A DNA stretch of 64,000 bases from the NCBI RefSeq assembly GCF_900170035.1, contig NZ_LT828558.1, forward strand, positions 42,713 through 106,712, read 5' to 3'. The notes beneath the pieces are model-generated. The model worked only from the letters and a program-made list of their open reading frames with translations. It had not been told where the DNA came from and did not search any database. Positions 54,515 through 62,810 of the stretch are shown one piece after another. A program made the position numbers and the translations under genes. Numbering within the stretch: position 1 is the stretch's first letter; every line of letters starts with the position of its first letter. Source of the stretch: Desulfamplus magnetovallimortis (lineage in GTDB: Bacteria; Desulfobacterota; Desulfobacteria; Desulfobacterales; Desulfobacteraceae).

Positions 54515-56567
54515 GTTTTTTAATTTTTTTAAGAGCAAACTCTTTTACCCTTGTGATATCGTCTTTGCCTAAAACTCCGTTAACACCAGAAATGGCAGAT
54601 AGCTTCATGCCATGTTTCAAACCAAGTTTATATATCTCCTTGACCTTTTGCCACTCTGTGTTGCTGCCTGTGGTAAACTCTTCAAATCGCCCTTCAAGGG
54701 CAAGTATTATGGTTTCGGCAAGTCCGGCATATACAGCCCTTGGGGGCAGTCCGATATCCTTCATATCAATCTTGTTACCAGGCAGTAGAATTTCGCCTCC
54801 GGTGATAATCAGAACATCCTGGCGTTTGGCAGCATCTTCGCTTGTAAAAATCATGGGACGGGTTATATCTGTGATTACGCATCCCGGCTTAACCCTCATG
54901 ATGTCAAGGGTTTTGTCAGCTCCTTTTGTTGCAGCCACAACAACATCCATATCAGCTATATGTGTGTCTGCCCTGGTTGACACATGTATTGTAACATCTG
55001 GATTTTCAGCCTGGACAGTCTCCTGAATTGTGAGAAGTTTGGCCATGTTGCGGCTTACAAGGTACACCTCTTCAAAGGCTTTTGCCAGAAGACGTGCACA
55101 TATGGAGCCAACAGCTCCTGTGGCACCGATAACCATTGTTTTGCCACGAAGGGTCTTGTTATTTTTAAGCTTTACAATACCCATTTGACGTACAGCCTCG
55201 GCAGATGCCCAAAGGGCGGTGGATGCAGTGTAACTGTTTCCTGTTGTAACAGGCAGCACTGCATATTTGCCTATATCAATGCTTGTTCCTTCAAGGCTGT
55301 GGGGCAGCATGCTTATTCCCATTACCTGTGCACCAAGTGATCTTGCCTTTTCAGCGGCCTGAAGTATTCTTTTTGTGGTGAACTCTGGAGAGTGTTTCTC
55401 CATCTGTTCAGGGGTCTCTCCAAGTCCTATCAGCCATCCTTCTGCTTCCACACCTTCAGGGGATTCTATACCTGTTATTTTTGTATAGACAATGGGAGGA
55501 GCATAGGCCATCAATTTTTCAACCGGTCCTATTGTTTTTGGCATGATTTCAGTAATAAGCTCAAGGGGCTTGAGTTTTTTGAGATCTTCCCTTGAAAGCG
55601 GATGAATTACATAGGCAAATCTGTTAATCCTCTTTGGTTTGCTCTGGGGATATACTATTCTTGGATCAAGGCGCTGTTCGCTTATCACCTCAAGAAGATC
55701 ATCTTTTATGGCAGATGTTTTTGGAATATCAAGGGCTGAGATCATAAGTGCTTCCTGAACAGATACCCCAACTACCCTGTCAAGTATTTTGGGGGTTGTA
55801 TCAATTATCATTGAGACACCTTTTTCCCTCAGAGCATCTATTCTGTCTTCATAGGCAGTTGTTGTTACTATGACCTTGTCCTTTAACTCCTCTTCTGAAA
55901 AAGGCTCAATGTAATCGTAAAAATCATTATAGGGAATGACAATAACAGTTGCATCTCTGGCGGCTCTTTGCAGAATATAGTTATTGACCGCTTTTATTCT
56001 GGATGGCTCTGAAATAAGATCTTTTCCAGGAAGCCAGCTTATGGGTCTGTGGATTCTCTGGGCATATCTATTGAGATCAAGCTGTGAATGAAGAATTTTG
56101 GGAATACTGTTTTCAAAGATCGGATCTGCAAAGGATATGTTGCCGGTGTATTCAGACATTACATTGGCTATCTTTTCACTTGCCATTCCCGAGAGGAAAA
56201 GCACCTTTGCATTGGTGAAAAAATTGTTGCCCAACTGAAACTGTGCGTGGCGAATGCACCATTCATGGGTTACACGTCTCAATGTCTCTCCTGTGGTCAC
56301 AGGAGTTGTAAGGGTGTTTGCCACTTTCAGCAGTTTTTTGAGTTTGCTGGTCATGATTGTCTGTGCACTGTGGCCATAAAGATATTTAATGGCGCTGAGG
56401 CATATAACATCTGCTTTTTTATTCCACATAAGCAGCATATCTTCTGCTTTTTTAAGGTCTCCGTCAGTGCCGAAACGTTTTATGTTGAATTTCTGACCCA
56501 GAAATTCAGCTTCCATCTGGTAATTGTCGCTGGCAGGGCCAAGGCTTATATTTGTGATCTGTTTCAA
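54498..56567 (-). CDS. Acyl-ACP-reductase-like protein, paralogue lacking the catalytic Cys
   Basis: The 689-residue protein is collinear with the product of 56801-59143 over its full length. The C-terminal half (about 345-680) resembles cyanobacterial long-chain acyl-ACP reductase: LPVTTGNSYTAST (439-451), Rossmann GATGAVGS (481-488), VYAGLAETIILALEGRFEEF and a final helix GLKHGMKLSAI. The position of the acyl-accepting Cys is Gly615, so acyl reduction is doubtful. The start is TTG 56567 (KQITNISLG) with AGGAG seven bases upstream; the open frame runs on to 56729 only through a family C repeat. It is followed by the hydrolase gene with an overlap. Confidence 0.85.
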   Translation of the reverse strand: MKQITNISLGPASDNYQMEAEFLGQKFNIKRFGTDGDLKKAEDMLLMWNKKADVICLSAIKYLYGHSAQTIMTSKLKKLLKVANTLTTPVTTGETLRRVTHEWCIRHAQFQLGNNFFTNAKVLFLSGMASEKIANVMSEYTGNISFADPIFENSIPKILHSQLDLNRYAQRIHRPISWLPGKDLISEPSRIKAVNNYILQRAARDATVIVIPYNDFYDYIEPFSEEELKDKVIVTTTAYEDRIDALREKGVSMIIDTTPKILDRVVGVSVQEALMISALDIPKTSAIKDDLLEVISEQRLDPRIVYPQSKPKRINRFAYVIHPLSREDLKKLKPLELITEIMPKTIGPVEKLMAYAPPIVYTKITGIESPEGVEAEGWLIGLGETPEQMEKHSPEFTTKRILQAAEKARSLGAQVMGISMLPHSLEGTSIDIGKYAVLPVTTGNSYTASTALWASAEAVRQMGIVKLKNNKTLRGKTMVIGATGAVGSICARLLAKAFEEVYLVSRNMAKLLTIQETVQAENPDVTIHVSTRADTHIADMDVVVAATKGADKTLDIMRVKPGCVITDITRPMIFTSEDAAKRQDVLIITGGEILLPGNKIDMKDIGLPPRAVYAGLAETIILALEGRFEEFTTGSNTEWQKVKEIYKLGLKHGMKLSAISGVNGVLGKDDITRVKEFALKKIKKHETDR

Positions 56568-56639
56568 AATAAAACTCCTGAATTTTTTGTATATGAAATC
56601 GCAGGGGATGTCCCATTTGGAGGTGATATGGAATCCTTC

Positions 56640-56767
56640 CCTACGTTTCTGTGTTCGTTGTGGCGGGCATCCAGCATGGCCGTTTATATGAAAGTCTCTG
56701 TAACAGGCTGTTTTCAAAACGACTTTCATCCCTTCGATTGTGGCGGTAATCCGCCATGTACGTTATA
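56640..56767. repeat. Palindromic repeat family C between the two reductase-like genes
   Basis: Contains CGTTGTGGCGGGCATCCAGCATGG, then TTTATATGAAAGTCTC, CAAAACGACTTTCATC, CTTCGATTGTGGCGG and CCATGTACGTTATAATG. Part of it is open in frame with the downstream gene, which misleads start prediction. Confidence 0.8.
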
Positions 56768-56800
56768 ATGAGTTGCTGTTTTTCACTTTACTGGAGAGAG

Positions 56801-59143
56801 TCACTCTTTTTTCATATTTTCAGCTTCAATTTTTTTCTCTTTAGCGTCAGTGACTTTCTCTGCTTGCTCATTTTTTTCGGTCTGTGCAGTTTGCCCTGTT
56901 TTTTCTGCCTGCTCAGTTCTCTCGACTTTCTCAGCTTTCTCATCTAATTTGGCCGGTTCTGATGAGCCTGCCTTGTTCGTTCCTGCCGGTTGTTCAGGCT
57001 TTTTGTTTTTTCCCGGTTCTTTATCTTTGTTTTGGTCGGGTTTTGCTCCGGATGATGTGGTGACATTGAAATTTGTTGTGGGGATACCCTGTTTCTTACG
57101 GGCATCCAAGGCAAGCTCCCTGACCTTGAGGATGTCCTCATCTGTAAAGACACCATTGACGCCGGAAATAGCAGCAAGTTTCATGCCGTGTTTCAGACCC
57201 ATTTTGTAGATATCCTTGACTTTTTCCCATTCAATATCTCTTCCGATTGTGAAAATCTCAAATCGGCCTTCAAGGGCAAGTACAATGGTCTCTGCAAGGC
57301 AGGCATATACAACTTTCGGAGGTAGGCCGATACTTTTCATCTCAGGATTTCCAGGAAGCTCAATTTCTCCTGACTCAATGACAAGAACATCAGGACGCTT
57401 GGCAACTTCGCTTGCAGGCAGATCCAGAGGTCTTGCAACATCAGTTATGACGCATCCTGGTTTTACTTTGGTTATATCAAGAATTTTTTTGCCGGCACCT
57501 GATGTGGCTGTGACAATTACGTCCATTTCATGGAGGTATTTGTCAGGGTTGGTGGTAATCCGGATATTGACTCCTGGGGTCTCCTCCATGATGGACTCCT
57601 GCAAGGCCATGAGTTTTGCTGTGTTTCTGCCTCCCATATAGACCTCGTCAAAAGCTTTTGCCAGCAGACGGCAGCATACAGAGCCTATTGCACCTGTTGC
57701 ACCAAGAACCATGGTTTTTGCCTTGATCTTTTTGCCTTTTTCAACATGGATAAGTCCCATGCGCCTAACAGCATCTGCCGCAGCCCACAATGCACCTGAA
57801 GCACTGTAGCTGTTACCGGTGGTTATGGGAAGTTCTGCTTTTTTTGCAACAGTAACACCTGCATCTCCTACAACCTTGGTGAATGCGCCCAATCCCATGA
57901 TCTGGGCTCCAAGACGTTTTGCCATGCGTGATGCCTGAAGAAGACGCTTGTAGGTAAATTCAGGATCATGGGCAAGCATCTGTTTGGGGGTTCCTCCAAC
58001 TGTTATGAGCCATCCTTCTGTTTCAGCACCTGTGGGAGATTTTACTCCTGTTACCCTTGAGTATATCCATGGTGGGGCATAGGCAACAACCTTTTCCACT
58101 GCATCCAGGAAAACAGGTGGAGTAAAACCAGAAACTGTATCAACGATTTTGTCTTTCTTAAGAAACTCTTTGGAAAGTGGATGAATGACAAATGCAAATC
58201 TACTGACCCTTTTTTCTTTGCCCGATGGATAGACTATTCTTGGATCCATCCTCTGGGTGCTGATTATCTCAAGAAGATCATCGTCTCTTATCTGGTTTCT
58301 TTTTCTCTCTAAGGCAGCAATAATTAATGCCTCAATTACATTTGGTGCAACAACTCTCTCCAGGATTTTTGGAGTGGTATCGATAATTACATTTACGCCC
58401 CTCTCCTTAAAGAATTCAACTCTGTCATCTGTTGCAGTAGAAGTAATGATGGTTTTTCCACCAAGCTCTTCAAGGGTGGCTTTGCCAATATAGTCATAAA
58501 AACCAAATGAGGGTATGACAAGAATATCAGCCTTCTGCATGGCTTTGCGTATTATGTAATCATTCCATGCACGGGTGGGAATAACAGAAGATGCAAGGCG
58601 TTTGCTTGGTACCCATTGAAGGATCTCATGGCTTCCCTGGGCATATTTCTCAAGCCCTTTGACCGAGTTTATGAATTTGGAAATTCCATTTTCAAGAACC
58701 GGATCGGCAAATGTCAGGTTATCTGTATATTCTGCCATAACTTTTGCAATACGGTAGCTGTTCATTCCTGAAAAAAACAGAACCCTTGCATTTTTAAAAT
58801 AATCTTCAAATTTGTGGTTTACAAATCTTAAGCACCACTCAAATGATACGTTGCGAAGGGCATGACCTGTGGTTACAGGTGTTGATATTTTTTCTCCAAG
58901 TTCATTGAGTTTTTCATGGTGCTTTTTTTTCAGATATCTTGGGCCCATACCATATGGGAACTTGATGCCGCCAATACCAATGGCATCTGCCTTTTTGTCC
59001 CAATGAAGCAGCAGATTTGCTGCCTTGTCCATCTCTCCGTTTACACCAAAGCGTTTGATGTTGAACTCCTGTCCCAGAAATTCTGTTTCAAACTCATAAT
59101 CATCTTTACTTGATCCAAGGTTAATACTTACTATCTGTTTCAA
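56801..59143 (-). CDS. Acyl-ACP-reductase-like protein with conserved Cys and charged tail
   Basis: The 780-residue protein has an N-terminal half (about 80-270) with TPVTTGHAL, a Rossmann-like VLFFSGMNSYRIAKVM and ADILVIPSFGFYDYIG, which parallels its own C-terminal half (LPITTGNSYSASG at 439, GATGAIGS at 481, DVIVTATSGAG). The C-terminal half resembles cyanobacterial acyl-ACP reductase, and Cys615 (YACLAETIVLALEG) aligns with the acyl-enzyme Cys of that family. It may reduce acyl-ACP/CoA to aldehyde with NAD(P)H. Residues about 690-780 are a Lys/Glu/Ala/Gln-rich disordered tail absent from the paralogue. The start is TTG 59143 with GGAGG five bases upstream. Confidence 0.87.
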   Translation of the reverse strand: MKQIVSINLGSSKDDYEFETEFLGQEFNIKRFGVNGEMDKAANLLLHWDKKADAIGIGGIKFPYGMGPRYLKKKHHEKLNELGEKISTPVTTGHALRNVSFEWCLRFVNHKFEDYFKNARVLFFSGMNSYRIAKVMAEYTDNLTFADPVLENGISKFINSVKGLEKYAQGSHEILQWVPSKRLASSVIPTRAWNDYIIRKAMQKADILVIPSFGFYDYIGKATLEELGGKTIITSTATDDRVEFFKERGVNVIIDTTPKILERVVAPNVIEALIIAALERKRNQIRDDDLLEIISTQRMDPRIVYPSGKEKRVSRFAFVIHPLSKEFLKKDKIVDTVSGFTPPVFLDAVEKVVAYAPPWIYSRVTGVKSPTGAETEGWLITVGGTPKQMLAHDPEFTYKRLLQASRMAKRLGAQIMGLGAFTKVVGDAGVTVAKKAELPITTGNSYSASGALWAAADAVRRMGLIHVEKGKKIKAKTMVLGATGAIGSVCCRLLAKAFDEVYMGGRNTAKLMALQESIMEETPGVNIRITTNPDKYLHEMDVIVTATSGAGKKILDITKVKPGCVITDVARPLDLPASEVAKRPDVLVIESGEIELPGNPEMKSIGLPPKVVYACLAETIVLALEGRFEIFTIGRDIEWEKVKDIYKMGLKHGMKLAAISGVNGVFTDEDILKVRELALDARKKQGIPTTNFNVTTSSGAKPDQNKDKEPGKNKKPEQPAGTNKAGSSEPAKLDEKAEKVERTEQAEKTGQTAQTEKNEQAEKVTDAKEKKIEAENMKKE

Positions 59144-59338
59144 TCCATCCTCCCTGTGGGTATGATATATTTTATATGTATGAATAAGCTTGTTTATTTC
59201 GGCATTCTTTCATATCAATTATAAAAGTAGTGCATTGCCAAAGCTAAAAATTAGGGTTCGGTTAATTGTAGATAACTTTAAAATTAAGTATTGACAGTGC
59301 AGTAGTTTGCATTTTTTTAGATATTAATAAGAATGCCT

Positions 59339-59554
59339 TTATTCCCTTACTTCAATGGCATTTACAGGACACAGATGCATGGCTTCCATGCAAAGGTTTT
59401 CTTCTGCTTCACAGTCTGGCTGGAGACCAACATATGCATATCCCTCGTCGTGGTTGCAGGCAAAAATATCCGGTGCAATTTCGAGGCATATATCACATCC
59501 TACACATCTGGAATTGACGTAATACTTTCCTGGTATGTTTTCAATAGGAATCAT
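59339..59554 (-). CDS. Small [4Fe-4S] ferredoxin
   Basis: The 71-residue protein has CVGCDICLEIAPDIF and a distal LCPVNAIEV, the Cx2Cx2C...CP pattern for one [4Fe-4S] cluster; the second cluster site is reduced. It lies between the WS/DGAT gene and the reductase-like gene on the same strand, so it may deliver electrons to an enzyme of this locus. Confidence 0.92.
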   Translation of the reverse strand: MIPIENIPGKYYVNSRCVGCDICLEIAPDIFACNHDEGYAYVGLQPDCEAEENLCMEAMHLCPVNAIEVRE

Positions 59555-59562
59555 TTTAATAA

Positions 59563-59636
59563 ACCCTCATCATTGCGATGGCATCACAACGATAGATAAA
59601 AGTCTTTATATATAAGCAAGTTATTAAGACTTTCTA
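59563..59636. repeat. Palindromic repeat family C, diverged
   Basis: CATCATTGCGATGGCATCACAACG, then ATAAAAGTCTTTATATATAAGC and AAGACTTTCTATAAAC, related to the 10.5-kb subtype. It lies between the WS/DGAT gene and the ferredoxin gene. Confidence 0.6.
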
Positions 59637-59649
59637 TAAACTTCCTTGA

Positions 59650-59868
59650 CTATTCTGCAAGCTCTTTCATTATTTGTTCAACATCATTGAGCAGGGTATC
59701 CTGGGCTTCATATTCCTGGTGAATGTGGCAGTATTTTGAGCCTTCAGCAGCAGTTTTTGAGCACTGTTTGCCGCTTTTGGTATATGCCTCACACTGTTGG
59801 GATGATTCACTGTTTTCAGCAGCATAACTGTTATCTTCAGGAGAGCTGCTTTCTCCTTCACTTTTTTT
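59650..59868 (-). other. Frame-shifted 3' extension of WS/DGAT: Cys/His-rich tail
   Basis: From the A AAA AAA G heptamer (59868-59861) the -1 frame reads KSEGESSSPEDNSYAAENS, then QCEAYTKSGKQCSK, AAEGSKYCHIHQ and DTLLNDVEQIMKELAE before TAG at 59650. The C-x-A-x-T-K-x-G-x-x-C ... YCxxHQ spacing is that of known small metal-binding tails. Either a homopolymer sequencing error or -1 slippage would join it to WS/DGAT. Confidence 0.65.
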
Positions 59869-61385
59869 GTGTTTTTTCCATTTTTGCTCAATGAGTCAGC
59901 ACTCTTTTTAAGCAGTGCCTTGGCTTCCTGATAACGATCATTGATAACAAGAGGTTCATCGTAAATTTTCCCTGAATGGACAAGCTCTATCAATTCATTG
60001 AACTCATCAGCAACACCTTCAAGCAGGGTATCAGGATCAGGCATCAACTTTTCATCAGATGCGATTCCAATGGTCACATTGCCGTTGTAGCTCATGATAC
60101 TTACCCCCAGGCCGATGGCTCCTGATCTTGGTACCCAGAACATGAAGTTGCTGATTTGTTTGCCAGCAAAATAGAGAGGTTCCCTGGGGCCTGGAACATT
60201 TGTCAGAACACCAGAAGCCTTGTTTCCAAACACCTGGGCAGCCTTTTGTGCAAGTTTGGAGGGTAGGGCACCTATGGTACTCAAAAGTCCGAAATTGATA
60301 TAGGGGTCAGGAGATGCTTTGAGTTCATCCATGCGCCGTTTAACTTCTTTAAGGCGCAGCACCGGGTCTTCAAGATAGACCGGCAGCCTTAAAAAAACAA
60401 GGCTGAATTTGTTACCAAGCTCAAACTCTGTACCGGGTCTTCTCACGTTTACAGGAACAGCTACATGAAGATCCAGTTCATTTACAGGGGTATTTCTTGT
60501 CTTTAGATATCTTCTCATGGCGCCTGTAACAGTTGCTACCAGAACATCGTTCAGTGTTGTGGTGCTTATGGCCTTTCCTACCTTTTTGATATTATCAAGG
60601 GGAATGGGATCTGTCCATGTAACACGTTTCTGCACCCCGAGTTTACCTTTAAAGGCAGTTTTGGGATCAGCGGTCATGATGGTGTGTTTGGAAAGTACCT
60701 TGGCAGCATCTGAAGAGATGGCAGCCGAAAGTTTTCCCCAGTCAAGAAGGTGGGAGGGGCTGGTCACACACTTTTCAACCTCTTTTATGATGCTTTTTCC
60801 CATTTTCTGACCTGTGGCAATCATCTCCTTTGCATTATTGACCATGGAGTTAAACACAAAAAGAGGAGCAAAGTCCGAAGGTCTTCTTGATGGAGCAGGT
60901 TTTGCCTCTGGCCATGGGGCATTGGGATCTGTATCTGCTGTGGATAGAAGTACATGTACCAAGGCAATACCATCTGCAATGCAGTGATGGATTCTGAAGA
61001 AAAGGGCACATCCTTTCCCATAGTTTTCAATAAGGTGGATATCCCAAAGCGGTTTATTGTAATCAAGGGATTTGGTTTTAAGTGTACTTATTACTTCCTG
61101 AAGCTCTGCTTTATCGCCAGGGGCTGGAAGTGCAATTCTGTGAAGATGTGAGCGCAGGTCAAAGTGTTTGTCAGTTACCCATTTGGCAGTTCCTATGCCT
61201 GTAAGTGGTTTTTCAACTTTTTTCTTGAATCTTGGAAAACATGCAAGTCGTGTATCAATAGTGGCATATAGACGATTGTAATCAATTACTTCTTCAAATT
61301 CCATTACAGATGTGATGACCATCAGGTTAACAGGTTCATCCATGCATAACCAGAAATTGTCAGCATTAGTCATAGTTTCGGGCAT
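59670..61385 (-). CDS. Wax ester synthase / diacylglycerol acyltransferase (WS/DGAT)
   Basis: The 571-residue zero-frame product has the acyltransferase motif HHCIADG (RIHHCIADGIALVH), PLWDIHLIENYG, NDVLVATVTGAMRRYL, the C-terminal-domain segment ASGVLTNVPGPREPLYFAG and IGLGVSIMSYNGNVTIG. Family members esterify acyl-CoA with fatty alcohol or diacylglycerol on the inner membrane and build lipid droplets. The last roughly 65 zero-frame residues look unlike the family, while the -1 frame after an A7 run (59862-59868) encodes a plausible Cys/His-rich tail (see separate entry). The start is ATG 61385 with GGAGG upstream. Confidence 0.93.
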   Translation of the reverse strand: MPETMTNADNFWLCMDEPVNLMVITSVMEFEEVIDYNRLYATIDTRLACFPRFKKKVEKPLTGIGTAKWVTDKHFDLRSHLHRIALPAPGDKAELQEVISTLKTKSLDYNKPLWDIHLIENYGKGCALFFRIHHCIADGIALVHVLLSTADTDPNAPWPEAKPAPSRRPSDFAPLFVFNSMVNNAKEMIATGQKMGKSIIKEVEKCVTSPSHLLDWGKLSAAISSDAAKVLSKHTIMTADPKTAFKGKLGVQKRVTWTDPIPLDNIKKVGKAISTTTLNDVLVATVTGAMRRYLKTRNTPVNELDLHVAVPVNVRRPGTEFELGNKFSLVFLRLPVYLEDPVLRLKEVKRRMDELKASPDPYINFGLLSTIGALPSKLAQKAAQVFGNKASGVLTNVPGPREPLYFAGKQISNFMFWVPRSGAIGLGVSIMSYNGNVTIGIASDEKLMPDPDTLLEGVADEFNELIELVHSGKIYDEPLVINDRYQEAKALLKKSADSLSKNGKNTKKVKEKAALLKITVMLLKTVNHPNSVRHIPKAANSAQKLLLKAQNTATFTRNMKPRIPCSMMLNK

Positions 61386-61969
61386 TTGATCCTCCTGAAA
61401 GGGGCTTGGTGTATTGTGTATTTAGGGAGTTTGGTTAAAGGTGATTGTTTTTTTATACCTGTTTTTCCAAATATGAACATGTTCTTATGCTGGAACCAGG
61501 TGTTTTTTTGTTGATGGGGTTCTGGATGTTAAAGATGATTTCATATTTTTATATAATATCTGGTATCTATTCAAGTAAAAAAACATAGGGGATACCTATT
61601 TAATATATTCTAAAAATAGATTGACACTTCCATTTTATTATTTGGGTTAAACAAATTTAAAAAAATTATAAATAAATGCTTGACATCCATAACGCAATGC
61701 ATCATATTGCATTTGCATGACACGATGCGTTATAAAAGATTGTGGAAAAATTTGCAATAGAATATTTCATTTGATGTGATTCTGACTATGTGATTTTTTA
61801 ACAAAGCTTATCTGGCAAGGCATTATGCAAAGATGTTTTTATTTTTATCTTGTCAGAAACAACAGAAATTAAAACCTTATATTGAAATAATGGTTTTTAT
61901 GTCTTTGCTTCAGTATTAAAAAATACTGGATGCTGATGAAATATTAAAATAATTTAAGGAGAGATTGAA
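61386..61969. other. Divergent intergenic region between WS/DGAT and phasin genes
   Basis: The 584 AT-rich bases hold the promoter/palindrome at 61680-61723. A second promoter for the minus-strand lipid genes should lie between 61386 and 61650 but no consensus stands out. Confidence 0.5.
61680..61723 (+). promoter_or_regulatory. Sigma-70 promoter overlapped by a TGC/GCA-rich palindrome (operator candidate)
   Basis: TTGACA (61680-61685) and CATATT (61703-61708) are 17 bases apart. The region TAACGCAATGCATC ... GACACGATGCGTTA is an inverted repeat with several TGCAT/ATGCA words, overlapping the -10. PhaR repressors of PHA producers bind TGC-rich palindromes, and a PhaR-domain protein is encoded 1.1 kb downstream. 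Confidence 0.5.
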
Positions 61970-62680
61970 ATGACAGAGAAAACTGAAATTAAAGGGAACG
62001 TGGAAATTGTTGCAACATCTGTGGATTCTGTGGAAAAGAGTGAAGCTTCGGAAAAAATCGAAAACAAAGCAGATGATTCTTACATGAGATTTGAGACAAT
62101 AAAAGCAATTCGTGAAACCCGTGAAAGTTTCAAAAAGAAGGTTGATTGCTACAATGACAAATATATCAAAAAAACAGTTGATAGTGGTCGAGAGTTTATG
62201 AAAGAACTTCAGAATGATCCTCTTAAGAAAATTGACAGCATTATTGAGGATAGTTCAAAGGCAGTTAAGACCTTTAAATCAGATTCACGCAAAAAATATG
62301 ATGAAGTAAAGACAAAATCAAAGGAAATTTCAGGCAAATTTAAAGAGAGTCCATTTAAATATGTTGGTGATGTTGTAAAAGATGCCAAGGCTGACACAGA
62401 GAAAAAAATTGAGAAATATAAAGAGAACAGGAAAAAATTTCTTGAAGGTGTTGAAAAGGATGTCAATATTATCCGTCAGGATATTATGGATGCCGGAAAA
62501 AAGGTTATTGACAATCTGCCAATGAAAAAACGTGTTGAGAAGAAAATCAGCAGCACCATTGAGAAGTTTCCTTCAATTCTTAATCTTCCCAGTAAAAAAG
62601 AGGTTGAGGAGTTGATAAGTGGTCTTGACAGTGTCAGCAAAAAAGTTGACTCTTTAAGCAAACAGGCTTCTGCAGCGTAA
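61970..62680 (+). CDS. Phasin-like, Lys-rich granule-associated protein
   Basis: The 236-residue protein is almost wholly helical and lysine-rich, with a coiled-coil core and a C-terminal motif LPSKKEVEELISGLDSVSKKVDSL that matches the end of PhaF/PhaI-type phasins (PtrxEvexLsxrvdxL). No signal peptide. Phasins coat polyhydroxyalkanoate granules or lipid inclusions. AAGGAGAG precedes the ATG. The same LP..E motif recurs in the next gene. No PHA synthase gene is present, but a WS/DGAT gene is divergent. Confidence 0.75.
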   Translation: MTEKTEIKGNVEIVATSVDSVEKSEASEKIENKADDSYMRFETIKAIRETRESFKKKVDCYNDKYIKKTVDSGREFMKELQNDPLKKIDSIIEDSSKAVKTFKSDSRKKYDEVKTKSKEISGKFKESPFKYVGDVVKDAKADTEKKIEKYKENRKKFLEGVEKDVNIIRQDIMDAGKKVIDNLPMKKRVEKKISSTIEKFPSILNLPSKKEVEELISGLDSVSKKVDSLSKQASAA

Positions 62681-62810
62681 ATGTGGCGCCTTTCTTGGGG
62701 CAATGAAGATTTTTAAAAATAGTGATTGAACTGTGGCAGGTGTGGAAAAGCGGTTGAAAAGCCGTTTTTCCGTATCTGCCATAACATGTTTAAAGAGAAG
62801 GTGATTGTTT

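Noticed and set aside
56568..56729. N-terminal extension of the Cys-less reductase-like gene to an ATG at 56729
   Set aside because: It lies in a family C repeat. The paralogue begins at the equivalent of TTG 56567, which has a good ribosome-binding site.
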